This document shows positions 36,098 through 45,552 of a DNA stretch of 64,000 bases, in pieces; position 1 is the stretch's first letter; each line of letters begins with the position of its first letter. The translations under genes were made by a program, and so were the position numbers. The notes under the pieces were generated by a model. It did no database searches and was not told where the DNA came from. It saw only the letters and a program-made list of their open reading frames with translations. Origin of the DNA: Selenomonas sp. ND2010 (GTDB lineage: Bacteria; Bacillota; Negativicutes; Selenomonadales; Selenomonadaceae); contig NZ_JNKI01000003.1 of the NCBI RefSeq assembly GCF_000702005.1, forward strand, positions 25,500 through 89,499. Direction: 5' to 3'.

Positions 36098-37534
36098 TTA
36101 CTTATTGATATCTTCCCACTTTTCCTCCAACTCTTCTACAATATGAGCGTGTTCTTCTTCCGTCAGTGTTACTTTTTTACGGTAAACAATGGCAGCCAAT
36201 ATCAGCAATACCACCGGAATGGCAAACATGACGAGCTGGAATTTCAACAACCCACCAGTTGTAATATCTGCAGCTGAAGCACCACCGGTCATTCCTACCC
36301 ATACCGCAGTCAGGCCAACGATACCGCCAGTAATTGCCCCAGAAAGTTTATCTACCAAAGGACGAACACACAAACATACTGCTTCATCACGATGCCCAAG
36401 CTTCAACTGACCATATTCTACCGAATCGGTGATCGTCATCAACACAACCAAGAAAATCAGCGGTTGCGGCAAAGCGAAAAGTCCAGCAGCTGTAAGTGCT
36501 AACCATACGTTTGTACCAGATAACGCATACAAAATCAACGAAGCCATCATAATTCCCAACGAACTGAAGAACAAGTTCCGGCGGCTAAATTTCGTCGTAA
36601 GCAGTGGAAACAGTGCAACTGCCATCAAACCAATCACGACATTGATAATACCTAAAATAGAAAACTTAGCAGCATCCCCAATCACATAGATGAAGTAATA
36701 CAGGTTGAAGTTATTGACAATATTCTGTCCCAAGCCAAAAATCAGATAAGCACAGGCAATCCACAAAAGCTGGTCATTTTTTGCCAACACTTTAAAAACA
36801 TCTCGAAACGAAGTATCTACTTTGTTTTCCCGCAAAGCCGAATCCTGTTCTTTCGTTCCTAAGCCAAGAATAATAGCACCCAAAGTGGCAATACCGCCAC
36901 CAATGCAAGCAAACGCGAACCATCCCTGCGGATCACCGGCACCACCATTTGAATTGACAGAAAAATACAATACAATCGGCATGACCATGATGGTAACCAG
37001 CTGTCCACCAAACACCGAACCAATACGAGCAACCGTTGCTGTGATCTCACGCTCGCGGGAATCAAAGGACAACGCCGGAATCATCGACCATATCGCCACA
37101 TCCTTGGCCGAATAAAACACATCCATAACGAAGTATACTATAGCAAAAAGAATCAAATACAAGGTTGGATTGGAAACCGTAAGTCCACCAAAATCCGTAA
37201 ACAACATCGCCAACGTAATCGCTGCTACAAATGCACCAACGATAACCCATGGCTTAAAACGCCCCCAACGAGTTTTGGTCTTATCAATGATATTCCCCAT
37301 GAATGGATCGATAAAAAGCTCTGCTACGCGCAGTACCATAATAATCGTCGTAACTACACCTATCATATATGCATCCTGACTGGGATTATTGGATGAAAAT
37401 AAGTTGCTGGTTACAAAAATCATAAAATAGGTTGCCAGCATAGCATAAAATACATCATGCCCAAAGGTACCGCAAGCATAAGCAATTCGCGGCCATATAT
37501 TGTTTTTCTTTTCCTGCGACATTACTGCTTCCAT
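36098..37534 (-). CDS. GPH-family galactoside:cation symporter
   Basis: About 478 residues with roughly twelve membrane helices. It opens with RIAYACGTFGHDVFYAMLATYFMIFVTSN, typical of the glycoside-pentoside-hexuronide family (LacS, MelB, XylP); KTRWGRFKPW and the loop GHRDEAVCLCVRPLVDK are family landmarks. The C-terminal tail lacks a PTS EIIA domain, so it is not a full LacS. The start at 37534 has AGGAGG 8 bases upstream. It is flanked by the cytidylate-kinase-like gene (18 bases) and galK and probably imports the alpha- and beta-galactosides split by GH36 and LacZ. Confidence 0.92.
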   Translation of the reverse strand: MEAVMSQEKKNNIWPRIAYACGTFGHDVFYAMLATYFMIFVTSNLFSSNNPSQDAYMIGVVTTIIMVLRVAELFIDPFMGNIIDKTKTRWGRFKPWVIVGAFVAAITLAMLFTDFGGLTVSNPTLYLILFAIVYFVMDVFYSAKDVAIWSMIPALSFDSREREITATVARIGSVFGGQLVTIMVMPIVLYFSVNSNGGAGDPQGWFAFACIGGGIATLGAIILGLGTKEQDSALRENKVDTSFRDVFKVLAKNDQLLWIACAYLIFGLGQNIVNNFNLYYFIYVIGDAAKFSILGIINVVIGLMAVALFPLLTTKFSRRNLFFSSLGIMMASLILYALSGTNVWLALTAAGLFALPQPLIFLVVLMTITDSVEYGQLKLGHRDEAVCLCVRPLVDKLSGAITGGIVGLTAVWVGMTGGASAADITTGGLLKFQLVMFAIPVVLLILAAIVYRKKVTLTEEEHAHIVEELEEKWEDINK

Positions 37535-37552
37535 AATCACAACCTCCTAAAT

Positions 37553-38152
37553 TCAACCCTTCATCACACGCATATAGGCAATCAAAGCCTCTGCCATCTT
37601 TTCCAAATCCCCAGAACTGGTATTTACCACCAAATCATAATTAGCACCATCCCCCCAGGTACGTCCTGTATAGTAGTTATAATATCGGGCACGTTTCGCA
37701 TCCTCTGCATCTAGTTCTTTCAGACTCTTGCCATCGTAGACCTCACGGCCGCGTTTCTCGCGAAAATCATCGTCAGCACAAACAAAAACCGAAAAAACAT
37801 TATCCAATTTTCGTAAAACATAATCTGCGCTGCGCCCCAAGAATATACACGGGCCATCTTTAGCGATTTTCCGGATTGCTGCCGATTCACTCATGAACAT
37901 CTCCTGGCTGCTGCTTCCCATGTGGGTGCCAAAGGAATGGAAGGGAATAAAATTCAAAGCTAAAGGCTTCACTTGATTTTCCATTTCGAGCAGCTCTTCT
38001 TCCCGCAAATCATCAATCCCCATTTTTGCAGCAGCTATATGCACAATCTGACGATCGTATAACTTTAAGTCGAGCTTCCGCGCCAGAATCCCCGCCAGTT
38101 CCCTGCCACCAGCACCATATTGACGACTGATGGTAATTATTGTGTTTTCCAT
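37553..38152 (-). CDS. Cytidylate-kinase-like family protein
   Basis: 199 residues. ITISRQYGAGGRELAGILARKL is the glycine-rich P-loop of the cytidylate kinase 2 family; CIFLGRSADYVLRK, FVCADDDFREKRG and DVVVNTSSG-like (LVVNTSSGDL) follow. This family differs from the housekeeping Cmk. Substrate is unknown. Its place between GH36 and the symporter, under its own operator-like sites (38180, 38250), ties it to the galactoside cluster. GAGGGGG precedes the ATG. Confidence 0.85.
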   Translation of the reverse strand: MENTIITISRQYGAGGRELAGILARKLDLKLYDRQIVHIAAAKMGIDDLREEELLEMENQVKPLALNFIPFHSFGTHMGSSSQEMFMSESAAIRKIAKDGPCIFLGRSADYVLRKLDNVFSVFVCADDDFREKRGREVYDGKSLKELDAEDAKRARYYNYYTGRTWGDGANYDLVVNTSSGDLEKMAEALIAYMRVMKG

Positions 38153-38179
38153 ACCATATTCCCCCTCACACGCTTACTA

Positions 38180-38193
38180 TGTAAACGTTTTCT
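38180..38193. promoter_or_regulatory. LacI-operator or cre-like site upstream of the kinase-like/symporter unit
   Basis: TGTAAACGTTTTCT, the third exact copy in the cluster. A weaker relative (AGCAAACGATTTCC) is at 38250-38263. Between them is an 11-bp hairpin (38218-38228 with 38241-38251) without a T-run. Confidence 0.65.
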
Positions 38194-38328
38194 AAAGTTT
38201 TCAAAATAAATATCGTTCTATTGATTCACACTGTTCCGCATGAATCAATAGCAAACGATTTCCTTATTTATTATTATAACGCTTTTATTTAATATTGCAA
38301 CATATTGTTTTAATAAAAATTTTCAGTC

Positions 38329-40581
38329 TTATTTTTCTTTTGTAAACACCCATAGATACCCGGCAAAATCTGCATCAATTTTTTCCACCCCAATGCCATT
38401 GTACATCAGTTCATCCCCATAATATAACTGCCCTACTGGATTGACAGATTTTTCTTCACCAAAATCCATACTCATTCGCTGAGCAGGCATATAATCGGTC
38501 AAGCGATAGCCAGCGGATGAATCCAACCCCATAAGGCGCAAAATCCTTATCGGGCTAGCCGGTTCGGCCAATGTTTTAAAATACAATACCACCACTTGCT
38601 GTCCATCTTCACGGATAAATTGCCAAGCCGTTTCGTTTTTCGTCCCGGAAAAAGGAGTCAATAAGCGATAGAATTGCCCCTGCTGCAAAGTGGGACGCAA
38701 TTTCTTGTACAATTCAATATGCTTTTTTACCTGCTCTTTTTCTTGTGCACTCATGCGCGTAATATCCAGCTCATAACCAAAATCGCCAGCAAAAGCACAT
38801 AACGTGCGTACCTGTAGACTGGTCATCCGCCCCACCTGATGATTGGGGGCTACCGATACATGTGCCCCCATGGTCATTGGCGGAAACACCAGACTGGTAC
38901 CACTCTGAATAGACAACCGGCAAATCGCATCCGTGTTGTCACTGGTCCAAGTTTGTGGCATATAATAAAGCATACCCGCATCAAAGCGGCCACCACCACC
39001 GGAACAACTTTCCCATAATACATCCGGGAATTTGCTCGTCAAACGTTCTAAAACATCATAGAGCCCCAACATAAAGCGCGTTTTCGTTTCCCCTTGCCGC
39101 TCGCTAGGAAGGGCCGCCGAGAAGGCTTCGGTCAAATGGCGGTTAAAATCCCACTTTACATAGTCAATGGGGGCTGACTCCAATACATTGCTGACCGCAT
39201 TTACAATATAGTTGCAAACCTCCGGTCGTGACAAATCCAGCACCAACTGATGACGGCTAAAGCAACTCTTATAATCCGGCACTTGCAAAATCCACTCTGG
39301 ATGCTTGCGAAAGAGCTCGGAATCCTCTGAAATCATCTCCGGCTCAAACCACAAGCCAAATTTCATTCCCCGTTTATGCGCGGCTGCTGCGACTCCTGTT
39401 AACCCCTGTTTTAACTTCTTGGTATTGACAAACCAATCCCCTAAACTGCTATTGTCGTCATCGCGGCTGCCAAACCAACCATCATCCAGCACCAATAATT
39501 CCATTCCTAACTCGCTTGCCGTCTGTGCCAAACTATCAATCTTCTCATCATCAAAATCAAAATAAGTTGCCTCCCAATTATTTACTAAAATAGGCCGCAA
39601 TTCATTCTGATATTTGCCACGAACAATGTTGTGCCGAACAATCTGATGAAATATCTGACTCATGCCATTGAGTCCAGCATCACTATATACCATCATGACT
39701 TCTGGTGTCTGAAAGCTCTCCTGTGGTGCTAGCTGCCATGCAAAACCAAACGGGTTTATTCCACCTGCCACTCGAGTTGTTCCAAACTGTTCCACCTCTG
39801 TGACAAAAGACGCTTCCCCGCTCCAAATCAAACTAAATCCATACACTTCGCCTGTACATTCCGTCGTATTTCTGCGTGCCAGCGCCAAAAACGGCGACTG
39901 CTGGTGCGAGCTAACGCCCCGGCGGCTGCCAGTTTCTTGTACCCCACGCATCAAAGGAACCCGTTCCAAACTGCGCTCTGCGGCATGACCACCATACAGA
40001 CTCAAACGGTCAAAATCATGGTCCGCAAAATCAACGGCAAAACTAGCAGCATGAGTCAACGTAAGCGCCTCACCGCCACAATTGGTAATCCGTACACTGC
40101 GCGTCAACATCCCCGTATTCGCCATCAACGTATATAAAAGCTCTACTTCCAGCCTTCCCTGACTATCCCGTAAAAATATATGCAACGTTTCTGCTTCCGT
40201 ACGATCCGCATATACGGCCGGCAATCCTGCCAATCGGGGCTTGCCATCCGTAATCTCAAAATGGTCATAGAAAAGTTCTGTCACGGTTGTTCCATTGGCT
40301 AAGCGCACCTCATAGGCAGGCAACCGATAATCACCATGGCCATACCCAGGATACTCCTGCGGCAGCACATCCAACGAAAAGGTACGCTCGTTGGCATAAT
40401 CTGCTGGTTGCGGAGAAAAAGCCCTGTCGATAGCCTGCAGCGGTGCACTATCCCGAAATTCTCTTAACGGGCGCCCCCAATAACGATGCAACAAATACCG
40501 GTTTCGCACCACTTGCATAATGTAGCTCATATGCTCGTTGTGCAGATGGAACACCCCTCGCGATGAATCAAATTCAATCAT
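38329..40581 (-). CDS. Alpha-galactosidase, glycoside hydrolase family 36
   Basis: 750 residues, normal for GH36 group I. The N-terminal beta-sandwich is followed by the (beta/alpha)8 domain with VLDDGWFGSRDDDNSSLGDW (near 370), DYVKWDFNRHLTEAF holding the nucleophile Asp, and ESCSGGGGRFDAGML holding the acid/base Asp. It removes terminal alpha-galactosyl groups from raffinose-type sugars or melibiose. No signal peptide, so it acts inside the cell on imported substrate. GGGAGG precedes the ATG; it begins 11 bases after lacZ. Confidence 0.95.
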   Translation of the reverse strand: MIEFDSSRGVFHLHNEHMSYIMQVVRNRYLLHRYWGRPLREFRDSAPLQAIDRAFSPQPADYANERTFSLDVLPQEYPGYGHGDYRLPAYEVRLANGTTVTELFYDHFEITDGKPRLAGLPAVYADRTEAETLHIFLRDSQGRLEVELLYTLMANTGMLTRSVRITNCGGEALTLTHAASFAVDFADHDFDRLSLYGGHAAERSLERVPLMRGVQETGSRRGVSSHQQSPFLALARRNTTECTGEVYGFSLIWSGEASFVTEVEQFGTTRVAGGINPFGFAWQLAPQESFQTPEVMMVYSDAGLNGMSQIFHQIVRHNIVRGKYQNELRPILVNNWEATYFDFDDEKIDSLAQTASELGMELLVLDDGWFGSRDDDNSSLGDWFVNTKKLKQGLTGVAAAAHKRGMKFGLWFEPEMISEDSELFRKHPEWILQVPDYKSCFSRHQLVLDLSRPEVCNYIVNAVSNVLESAPIDYVKWDFNRHLTEAFSAALPSERQGETKTRFMLGLYDVLERLTSKFPDVLWESCSGGGGRFDAGMLYYMPQTWTSDNTDAICRLSIQSGTSLVFPPMTMGAHVSVAPNHQVGRMTSLQVRTLCAFAGDFGYELDITRMSAQEKEQVKKHIELYKKLRPTLQQGQFYRLLTPFSGTKNETAWQFIREDGQQVVVLYFKTLAEPASPIRILRLMGLDSSAGYRLTDYMPAQRMSMDFGEEKSVNPVGQLYYGDELMYNGIGVEKIDADFAGYLWVFTKEK

Positions 40582-40592
40582 AATATACCTCC

Positions 40593-43500
40593 CTAAATTC
40601 CCTGAAAATAAAACATGAAATGCATCGATTCATTTTTTAGCCGATATTCTTCTAATACCGGTGCGCCCCAGGTATCATCACCACCGACACCACATGGTCC
40701 AGCGGAAACGCGTAAAAAAGTATGATGAACCTGCGGTAAATCATATCGATGGCGGGCATTTTCCAATTCATGCGCACTATAGGGCAGAGCTGAAATTGCC
40801 AGCGGGATCTCCCCTGCTACCCGTACCCCACGGCCACGTTTATCTGTTACCTCCCACCAACGGATGCCACCATGGTTGCCACATTCCTGCGGCATAAGAT
40901 ATGCCTCCATCTCTTTTTCGACCGTGGAAGAATACACGCCCAACTTAGCACCTTCCTGTCGATCGATATAATTGGCTGCCGGTCCATAACCATAATATTT
41001 CACCTGGTCGTAATCTGCCGCCAACGTAAAGAGCATGGCAAAATCTGGCATTTCCGGCAACCCAGGCATTTTCTCATAATCCAGTTCGATCTTTATAAGG
41101 CCTCCCTTATAAACACCATAAGTTATTTGGCAAAATGCCGTCGGCATGGTGGCCAGTTCGTAAGTAAAACGCAATTTAACCGCATCCGCAACATACTCTT
41201 TGATTCCCAACTGCCCAAACCATTCATACGTCTGCCAAGTTCCATCGGCTAACTGAATCTCCTGCTTCACACAACGGCGATAAAGACTAGCCAGCTTCCA
41301 TTGAGCCACCGAAAAATCACGACGACTGCCATAGTCATTATCTATCGGCGCCCGCCAAAACAATGGTTTTGGTATTTCTTCCAGCAACTCCACACCATTT
41401 AACTTATACGAAACGATATTTCCCTGTGCACTGGAAAACAGAATCTCTCCCCCTGAAAACTTTACGCCTAGATTGATATCGCCCCTTACTATCCGCAAGG
41501 GAGTATCCCCGCAATTGCTTAGGGCCTTACCTCTTATTTCTGGGATTCCCGTTTCACGTTGCCAGCATCCCTGCCCAAAAGCAACCTCATATCCTTTTTC
41601 CGCCCAGGCAGTGTCTTCCTTCAAAATCAACGAAACGGTAATGCATACCTCCCCTTTCGGACCTGTCGGTAAATCCGCAAACGCCACGCGTCTTTTTTCC
41701 CCAGGCTTAACCGATGGAGCCGCCGCTGTCTTTTCCCAAACTTTTTTCCCATCCAACAGCATTTCGTAATGTAAATCATATTCGTTGACATTCGTAAACA
41801 AGCTGTTGTTTTCAATCACTATACCATCTTCCGCAACTTGCAAATGATAATCCTGATAATTATATTTCACGTCCTGCAGCTTAGCCGTCGGTGCTCGATC
41901 CGCATAAAAAATACCATCTCCACAGAAATTATAATCACTGGAACGATCCCCGAAGTCACCACCATATGCCAAAAATTCCTGCCCGTAACAATCATGCTTC
42001 ACCAGTGCTTGATCCACAAAGTCCCAAATAAACCCACCTTGATATAAAGGCTCCTGTTCGGTAAGCTCGGTATATTTGTGCATACCACCATTACTATTTC
42101 CCATACTATGCGTATACTCGCAACAGATAAAAGGCTTATCCCGATGTTTCGACAAAAAGGCCTTTATATCTGCCGCTTTCGTATACATCTGACTCTCCAT
42201 ATCACTGGTTGCCGCATAGCGTCTATCCCAAAAAATACTTTCATAATGCACCAGCCGTGTAGGATCCACTTGGCGGAAATACTCGCTCATCGCAAAGATA
42301 TTCTTCCCCCCACAGGACTCATTGCCACAGGACCAAATAAGGATCGACGCGTGATTCTTATCGCGTTCCAGCATTGATTTTGCCCTGTCCAAAACAATTT
42401 CCTGCCACTTGCTGTGATCATTCGGAATGGTATTCTCATCACGCGCCAACACCCCATTTTTCTGCCAGGTACCATGGGTTTCCAAATTCGTCTCATCAAT
42501 TACATAAAGGCCATAGCGATCACATAGGTCATAAATCGCACTAGCATTAGGATAATGCGAACAACGAAGTGCATTGATGTTGTGCCGTTTCATATTCACA
42601 ATGTCCTGCTCGAAGTCTTCCGGATTCATGGCCCGGCCACGGTAACAATCGAATTCATGACGATTAACGCCTTTGAATACGATGCGTTTTCCGTTGATTT
42701 TCATAATCTTATCTTCCAATTTAAATTCGCGAAAACCAACCGAATACGGGATAACTTCCTGCAAAACATCCGCTCCATCATAAACGGTTAATCGCAGCTG
42801 ATAAAGGTAGGGATGTTCTGCACTCCAGAGTTTTACAGATTCTACCGTAAACGAAAATTCATCCTGCCGTCCTGTTCCGGTAAGGCTCGTCGCTGCTACC
42901 TGACGCCCCGCCGACGTTAAGAGTTGGATTTCAACCTTCCGAACTTCTTCCTTGGACCAAGTAATTTTTCCTGTAAGCATGCCATTCTTGTAATCGTTTA
43001 CTGGAATAGCTGTAATTTTTAAATCTTCAACATGGCACTTCGGCTTCGTTCCCATCCATACATCACGGAAAATTCCCCCAAACCGCCAAAAATCTTGATC
43101 TTCCAACCAACTACCAGATGAGAACTGCATAACCTGCAGCGCTAGTTTATTTTCTCCCGCCTGCAAATAGGGGGTTAAATCAAATTCCGACGGAGTAAAA
43201 CTATCCTCGCTATAACCAACATACTTTCCATTGAAGTAAACCACTACTGCCGATTCCACACCCTGAAGCGACAGATATAGATTCTTCCACCCCTGTGGCA
43301 AATGAAAATATTTCACATATACGCCGGTAGGATTACAGCGCTGCGGCACTTCACCAGGCAAAACAGCCTCATGTCCATCCCAGGGATATGTCTGATTGGT
43401 ATACTGTGGGATACCATAGCCTTCCAGCTGAAAATGGGCCGGTACCCGGATTGTGTGCCAATCATGACAATCAAACTCCAACTGTTCAAAGCCCTTCGTC

Positions 43501-43688
43501 ACCAACTGAGGATTTTGGAAATACTGAAAATACCACAAGCCATTCAACCGGCATACAAACGATGATTCACCAGCATTTACTTCCGCCATATTCGCATAAT
43601 ACCAATGATCACTATGAGCTGGCAGCCGATTTTCTTGAAAAAAACACGGATCGGCTAAATGTTTTAACGAAAAGTTAGCTTCTGGCAT
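40593..43688 (-). CDS. lacZ: Beta-galactosidase, glycoside hydrolase family 2
   Basis: 1031 residues, the length of LacZ. The N-terminal jelly-roll (FHLPQGWKNLYLSLQGVESAVVVYFNG), the GH2 barrel with KGVNRHEFDCYRGRAM, the acid/base Glu in ILIWSCGNESCGG, the nucleophile Glu in FICCEYTHSMGNS, and the small-chain C-terminal domain (YGYGPAANYIDRQEGAKLGVY) are all visible. No signal peptide: intracellular. GAGGAGG precedes the ATG. A promoter and an operator-like site are upstream. First gene of the galactoside cluster. Confidence 0.97.
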   Translation of the reverse strand: MPEANFSLKHLADPCFFQENRLPAHSDHWYYANMAEVNAGESSFVCRLNGLWYFQYFQNPQLVTKGFEQLEFDCHDWHTIRVPAHFQLEGYGIPQYTNQTYPWDGHEAVLPGEVPQRCNPTGVYVKYFHLPQGWKNLYLSLQGVESAVVVYFNGKYVGYSEDSFTPSEFDLTPYLQAGENKLALQVMQFSSGSWLEDQDFWRFGGIFRDVWMGTKPKCHVEDLKITAIPVNDYKNGMLTGKITWSKEEVRKVEIQLLTSAGRQVAATSLTGTGRQDEFSFTVESVKLWSAEHPYLYQLRLTVYDGADVLQEVIPYSVGFREFKLEDKIMKINGKRIVFKGVNRHEFDCYRGRAMNPEDFEQDIVNMKRHNINALRCSHYPNASAIYDLCDRYGLYVIDETNLETHGTWQKNGVLARDENTIPNDHSKWQEIVLDRAKSMLERDKNHASILIWSCGNESCGGKNIFAMSEYFRQVDPTRLVHYESIFWDRRYAATSDMESQMYTKAADIKAFLSKHRDKPFICCEYTHSMGNSNGGMHKYTELTEQEPLYQGGFIWDFVDQALVKHDCYGQEFLAYGGDFGDRSSDYNFCGDGIFYADRAPTAKLQDVKYNYQDYHLQVAEDGIVIENNSLFTNVNEYDLHYEMLLDGKKVWEKTAAAPSVKPGEKRRVAFADLPTGPKGEVCITVSLILKEDTAWAEKGYEVAFGQGCWQRETGIPEIRGKALSNCGDTPLRIVRGDINLGVKFSGGEILFSSAQGNIVSYKLNGVELLEEIPKPLFWRAPIDNDYGSRRDFSVAQWKLASLYRRCVKQEIQLADGTWQTYEWFGQLGIKEYVADAVKLRFTYELATMPTAFCQITYGVYKGGLIKIELDYEKMPGLPEMPDFAMLFTLAADYDQVKYYGYGPAANYIDRQEGAKLGVYSSTVEKEMEAYLMPQECGNHGGIRWWEVTDKRGRGVRVAGEIPLAISALPYSAHELENARHRYDLPQVHHTFLRVSAGPCGVGGDDTWGAPVLEEYRLKNESMHFMFYFQGI

Positions 43689-43709
43689 GAGAATTCCTCC
43701 TCAGTCTAT

Positions 43710-43723
43710 AGTAAACGATTTCT
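43710..43723. promoter_or_regulatory. Operator-like site upstream of lacZ
   Basis: AGTAAACGATTTCT, related to the galK and symporter sites but departing from the cre consensus (AG instead of TG). It lies between the promoter and the lacZ start, where a bound repressor would block transcription. Confidence 0.5.
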
Positions 43724-43738
43724 TTTATTGCTAAAATT

Positions 43739-43767
43739 ATTATACACGCAAAAATAAGAAAGAACAA
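43739..43767 (-). promoter_or_regulatory. Sigma-70-type promoter of lacZ
   Basis: On the minus strand TTGTTC (43762-43767) and TATAAT (43739-43744) with exactly 17 bases between. Confidence 0.65.
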
Positions 43768-43791
43768 GTATTATTTTCGCTTATTTAACCA

Positions 43792-43816
43792 CAAAAAAGA
43801 TGCTGCCGAAGCAGCA
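43792..43816 (-). terminator. Terminator of the P-loop/Asp23 gene
   Basis: A 6-bp stem with UUCG-type loop on the minus strand (TGCTGC-TTCG-GCAGCA, 43801-43816), followed by TCTTTTTT. Confidence 0.8.
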
Positions 43817-43847
43817 CCCTCTGAGTAGCCAAACAAGCGCAATCCAT

Positions 43848-44681
43848 TTACGATGGTACGTAAAGCGCCTTGACTCGAATATTCACTTCATGAACCACCA
43901 TTCCCGTCATAAACTCCACCGCATCGCGAATCTCTTTCTGGACTTGGCGGATAAGCGTCGGTATATGGTTCCCATAGGTAAGGACCACGTCACAGGAAAT
44001 TCTCAGCCCCATATCCTCCCCATTCTGCATCAGATGTTCCACCTGCAAACCTCCAATCTTCGTGAAGGCTGCCTGTTTCATGACCACATGACGAATAATC
44101 GCCTTGATGGCCGAATCATCAATGGAAAGTTTTCCATAATAGCTAAATACTGGCCGGACAATGGACTTTTCTCCCAACCGCCGCCGCTTTGTCGAAGACC
44201 GCTTGAAAAAAGTCTGCAACGGATCGACCAAATAGCCGGAAAAATGTGGTTTTAGCTCAATCGTCGGCACTGGGATGATATGTTTTCCCTGTTTGAGCCG
44301 ATAGTATTGTGCCTTTTCCATCTCCTGTTTTGATGCCACATCTGCGATATTGATAATCTTGGCAATTGATGGCAGGCGCAATGCTTTTGCGATTTTGTGA
44401 ACCATATTTTCGGAGGTCCCGAGAATCAAAATGCGGTGCGGTTTTGCTTCATCGATAGCAGCCCGCACCTCTTCTGCATGGCCAGGCAGGACAAAAATTG
44501 CCCGCCGCACAGCCATGATTTTACTCTGCTCTTTTTTAGCTGAATGACCGGCAAGTATTTTGCCATCCTTTATAAGGATGCCATCATCGATGATGGCATC
44601 CGCATGATTGTCATGAGCGACAACCAATGCACGATGGCTCTTGCCAGTACCACTGGGACCCACCAGTGCAATGACATCCAT
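43848..44681 (-). CDS. P-loop ATPase fused to an Asp23/Gls24 domain
   Basis: About 277 residues. N-terminus: MDVIALVGPSGTGKSHRALVVA, a clean Walker A at residues 7-15, then IIDDGILIKDGKILAG. C-terminus (about 165-277): GKLSIDDSAIKAIIRHVV, then LTYGNHIPTLIRQVQKEIRDAVEFMTGMVVHEVNIRVKAL, which follows the Asp23/Gls24 (DUF322) pattern closely. Asp23 proteins are envelope-stress scaffolds or partners of lipid-synthesis proteins; the fusion with an N-terminal nucleotide-binding part is uncommon to my knowledge. Start at 44681 with AGGAGAG upstream. Lies 14 bases after the PHP gene. Confidence 0.78.
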   Translation of the reverse strand: MDVIALVGPSGTGKSHRALVVAHDNHADAIIDDGILIKDGKILAGHSAKKEQSKIMAVRRAIFVLPGHAEEVRAAIDEAKPHRILILGTSENMVHKIAKALRLPSIAKIINIADVASKQEMEKAQYYRLKQGKHIIPVPTIELKPHFSGYLVDPLQTFFKRSSTKRRRLGEKSIVRPVFSYYGKLSIDDSAIKAIIRHVVMKQAAFTKIGGLQVEHLMQNGEDMGLRISCDVVLTYGNHIPTLIRQVQKEIRDAVEFMTGMVVHEVNIRVKALYVPS

Positions 44682-44695
44682 ATTAACTCTCCTGT

Positions 44696-45529
44696 TTATC
44701 CCAGTTGCTGTTGCGGACGATAAAATTTCTCCGCCCATTTATCCTCAATGGTAAATACTCCAAGTTCCGATGGATAGCGCGTCGGGTAGCCATGAAAATC
44801 CGAACCACCGGATACCAGCAGTCCGAATTCCTCGGCCATCGACAAATAACGAGCTGTATCCGCTTCATCATGCTGAGGATAAAAAGCTTCAATCCCTTCA
44901 AGGCCACTCTGGCAAAGCTCACGAACCACTTCATCATCACCGATTAGCTTCGGATGCGCCAAAACCGGCGTCCCTCCTGCCGCTTTAATAAGCGCAATGA
45001 TTTCCGATGCTTCTAGATGATAATGTGGTACATAAGCTGGCGTTCCCTTTTTCAAGACAGCATCAAACGCCTCTCGCACCGAGGTAAAATATCCCTTTTT
45101 GACCAGCACCCGTCCAATATGGGAACGGCTAATAGATTTACTGGCACCAGCAATCGTAAGTACATCGGCTTCTGATATGTTATACCCCAAGGCCTGCAGC
45201 TTTTCAATCATTTCGGAAAAACGCGTCCACCTAGCCTCCGTAACCTCATTTAATTTGTCCGCTAGAGCTCGATAGTATATATCAAGGTTAAACCCTAAAA
45301 TATGAATCTCTCTGGTCGGATGATGCGCGCTAAACTCAATACCGGGAATAATGTGAATTCCTCGGCTTGGATAATGCCCATTCTCGTATAATTCCACGAT
45401 GCCTTCCACCGTATCATGGTCAGTTATTGCCATGTAATGAAGGCCCGCATTCTTTGCGGCTGCCACAAGCTCTTCCGGTGTCAATTTGCCATCGGAAAAG
45501 GTCGTATGCATATGCAAATCACTTGGCAT
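44696..45529 (-). CDS. PHP-domain phosphoesterase (TrpH/RNase AM family)
   Basis: 277 residues: LHMHTTFSDGKL (His-x-His, metal site), ITDHDTVEG, GIEFSAHHPTREIHILGFN, and the last metal residues in VSGGSDFHG. This is the PHP family of YciV/TrpH, whose E. coli member is a 5'-3' exonuclease for short RNA and 5'-phosphate nucleotides; other members may cleave other phosphates. AGGAGTG precedes the ATG. Cotranscribed with spoVS upstream and the Asp23 fusion downstream by spacing. Confidence 0.9.
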   Translation of the reverse strand: MPSDLHMHTTFSDGKLTPEELVAAAKNAGLHYMAITDHDTVEGIVELYENGHYPSRGIHIIPGIEFSAHHPTREIHILGFNLDIYYRALADKLNEVTEARWTRFSEMIEKLQALGYNISEADVLTIAGASKSISRSHIGRVLVKKGYFTSVREAFDAVLKKGTPAYVPHYHLEASEIIALIKAAGGTPVLAHPKLIGDDEVVRELCQSGLEGIEAFYPQHDEADTARYLSMAEEFGLLVSGGSDFHGYPTRYPSELGVFTIEDKWAEKFYRPQQQLG

Positions 45530-45552
45530 TCGGATTCACTCCTATAATCTAC

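Noticed and set aside
36098-37534. Full LacS with a C-terminal PTS EIIA domain
   Set aside because: The protein ends at about 478 residues, right after the membrane part; no EIIA domain follows.
38218-38251. Terminator between GH36 and the cytidylate-kinase-like gene
   Set aside because: The 11-bp stem is perfect but no T-run follows on the minus strand; it may be another control element.
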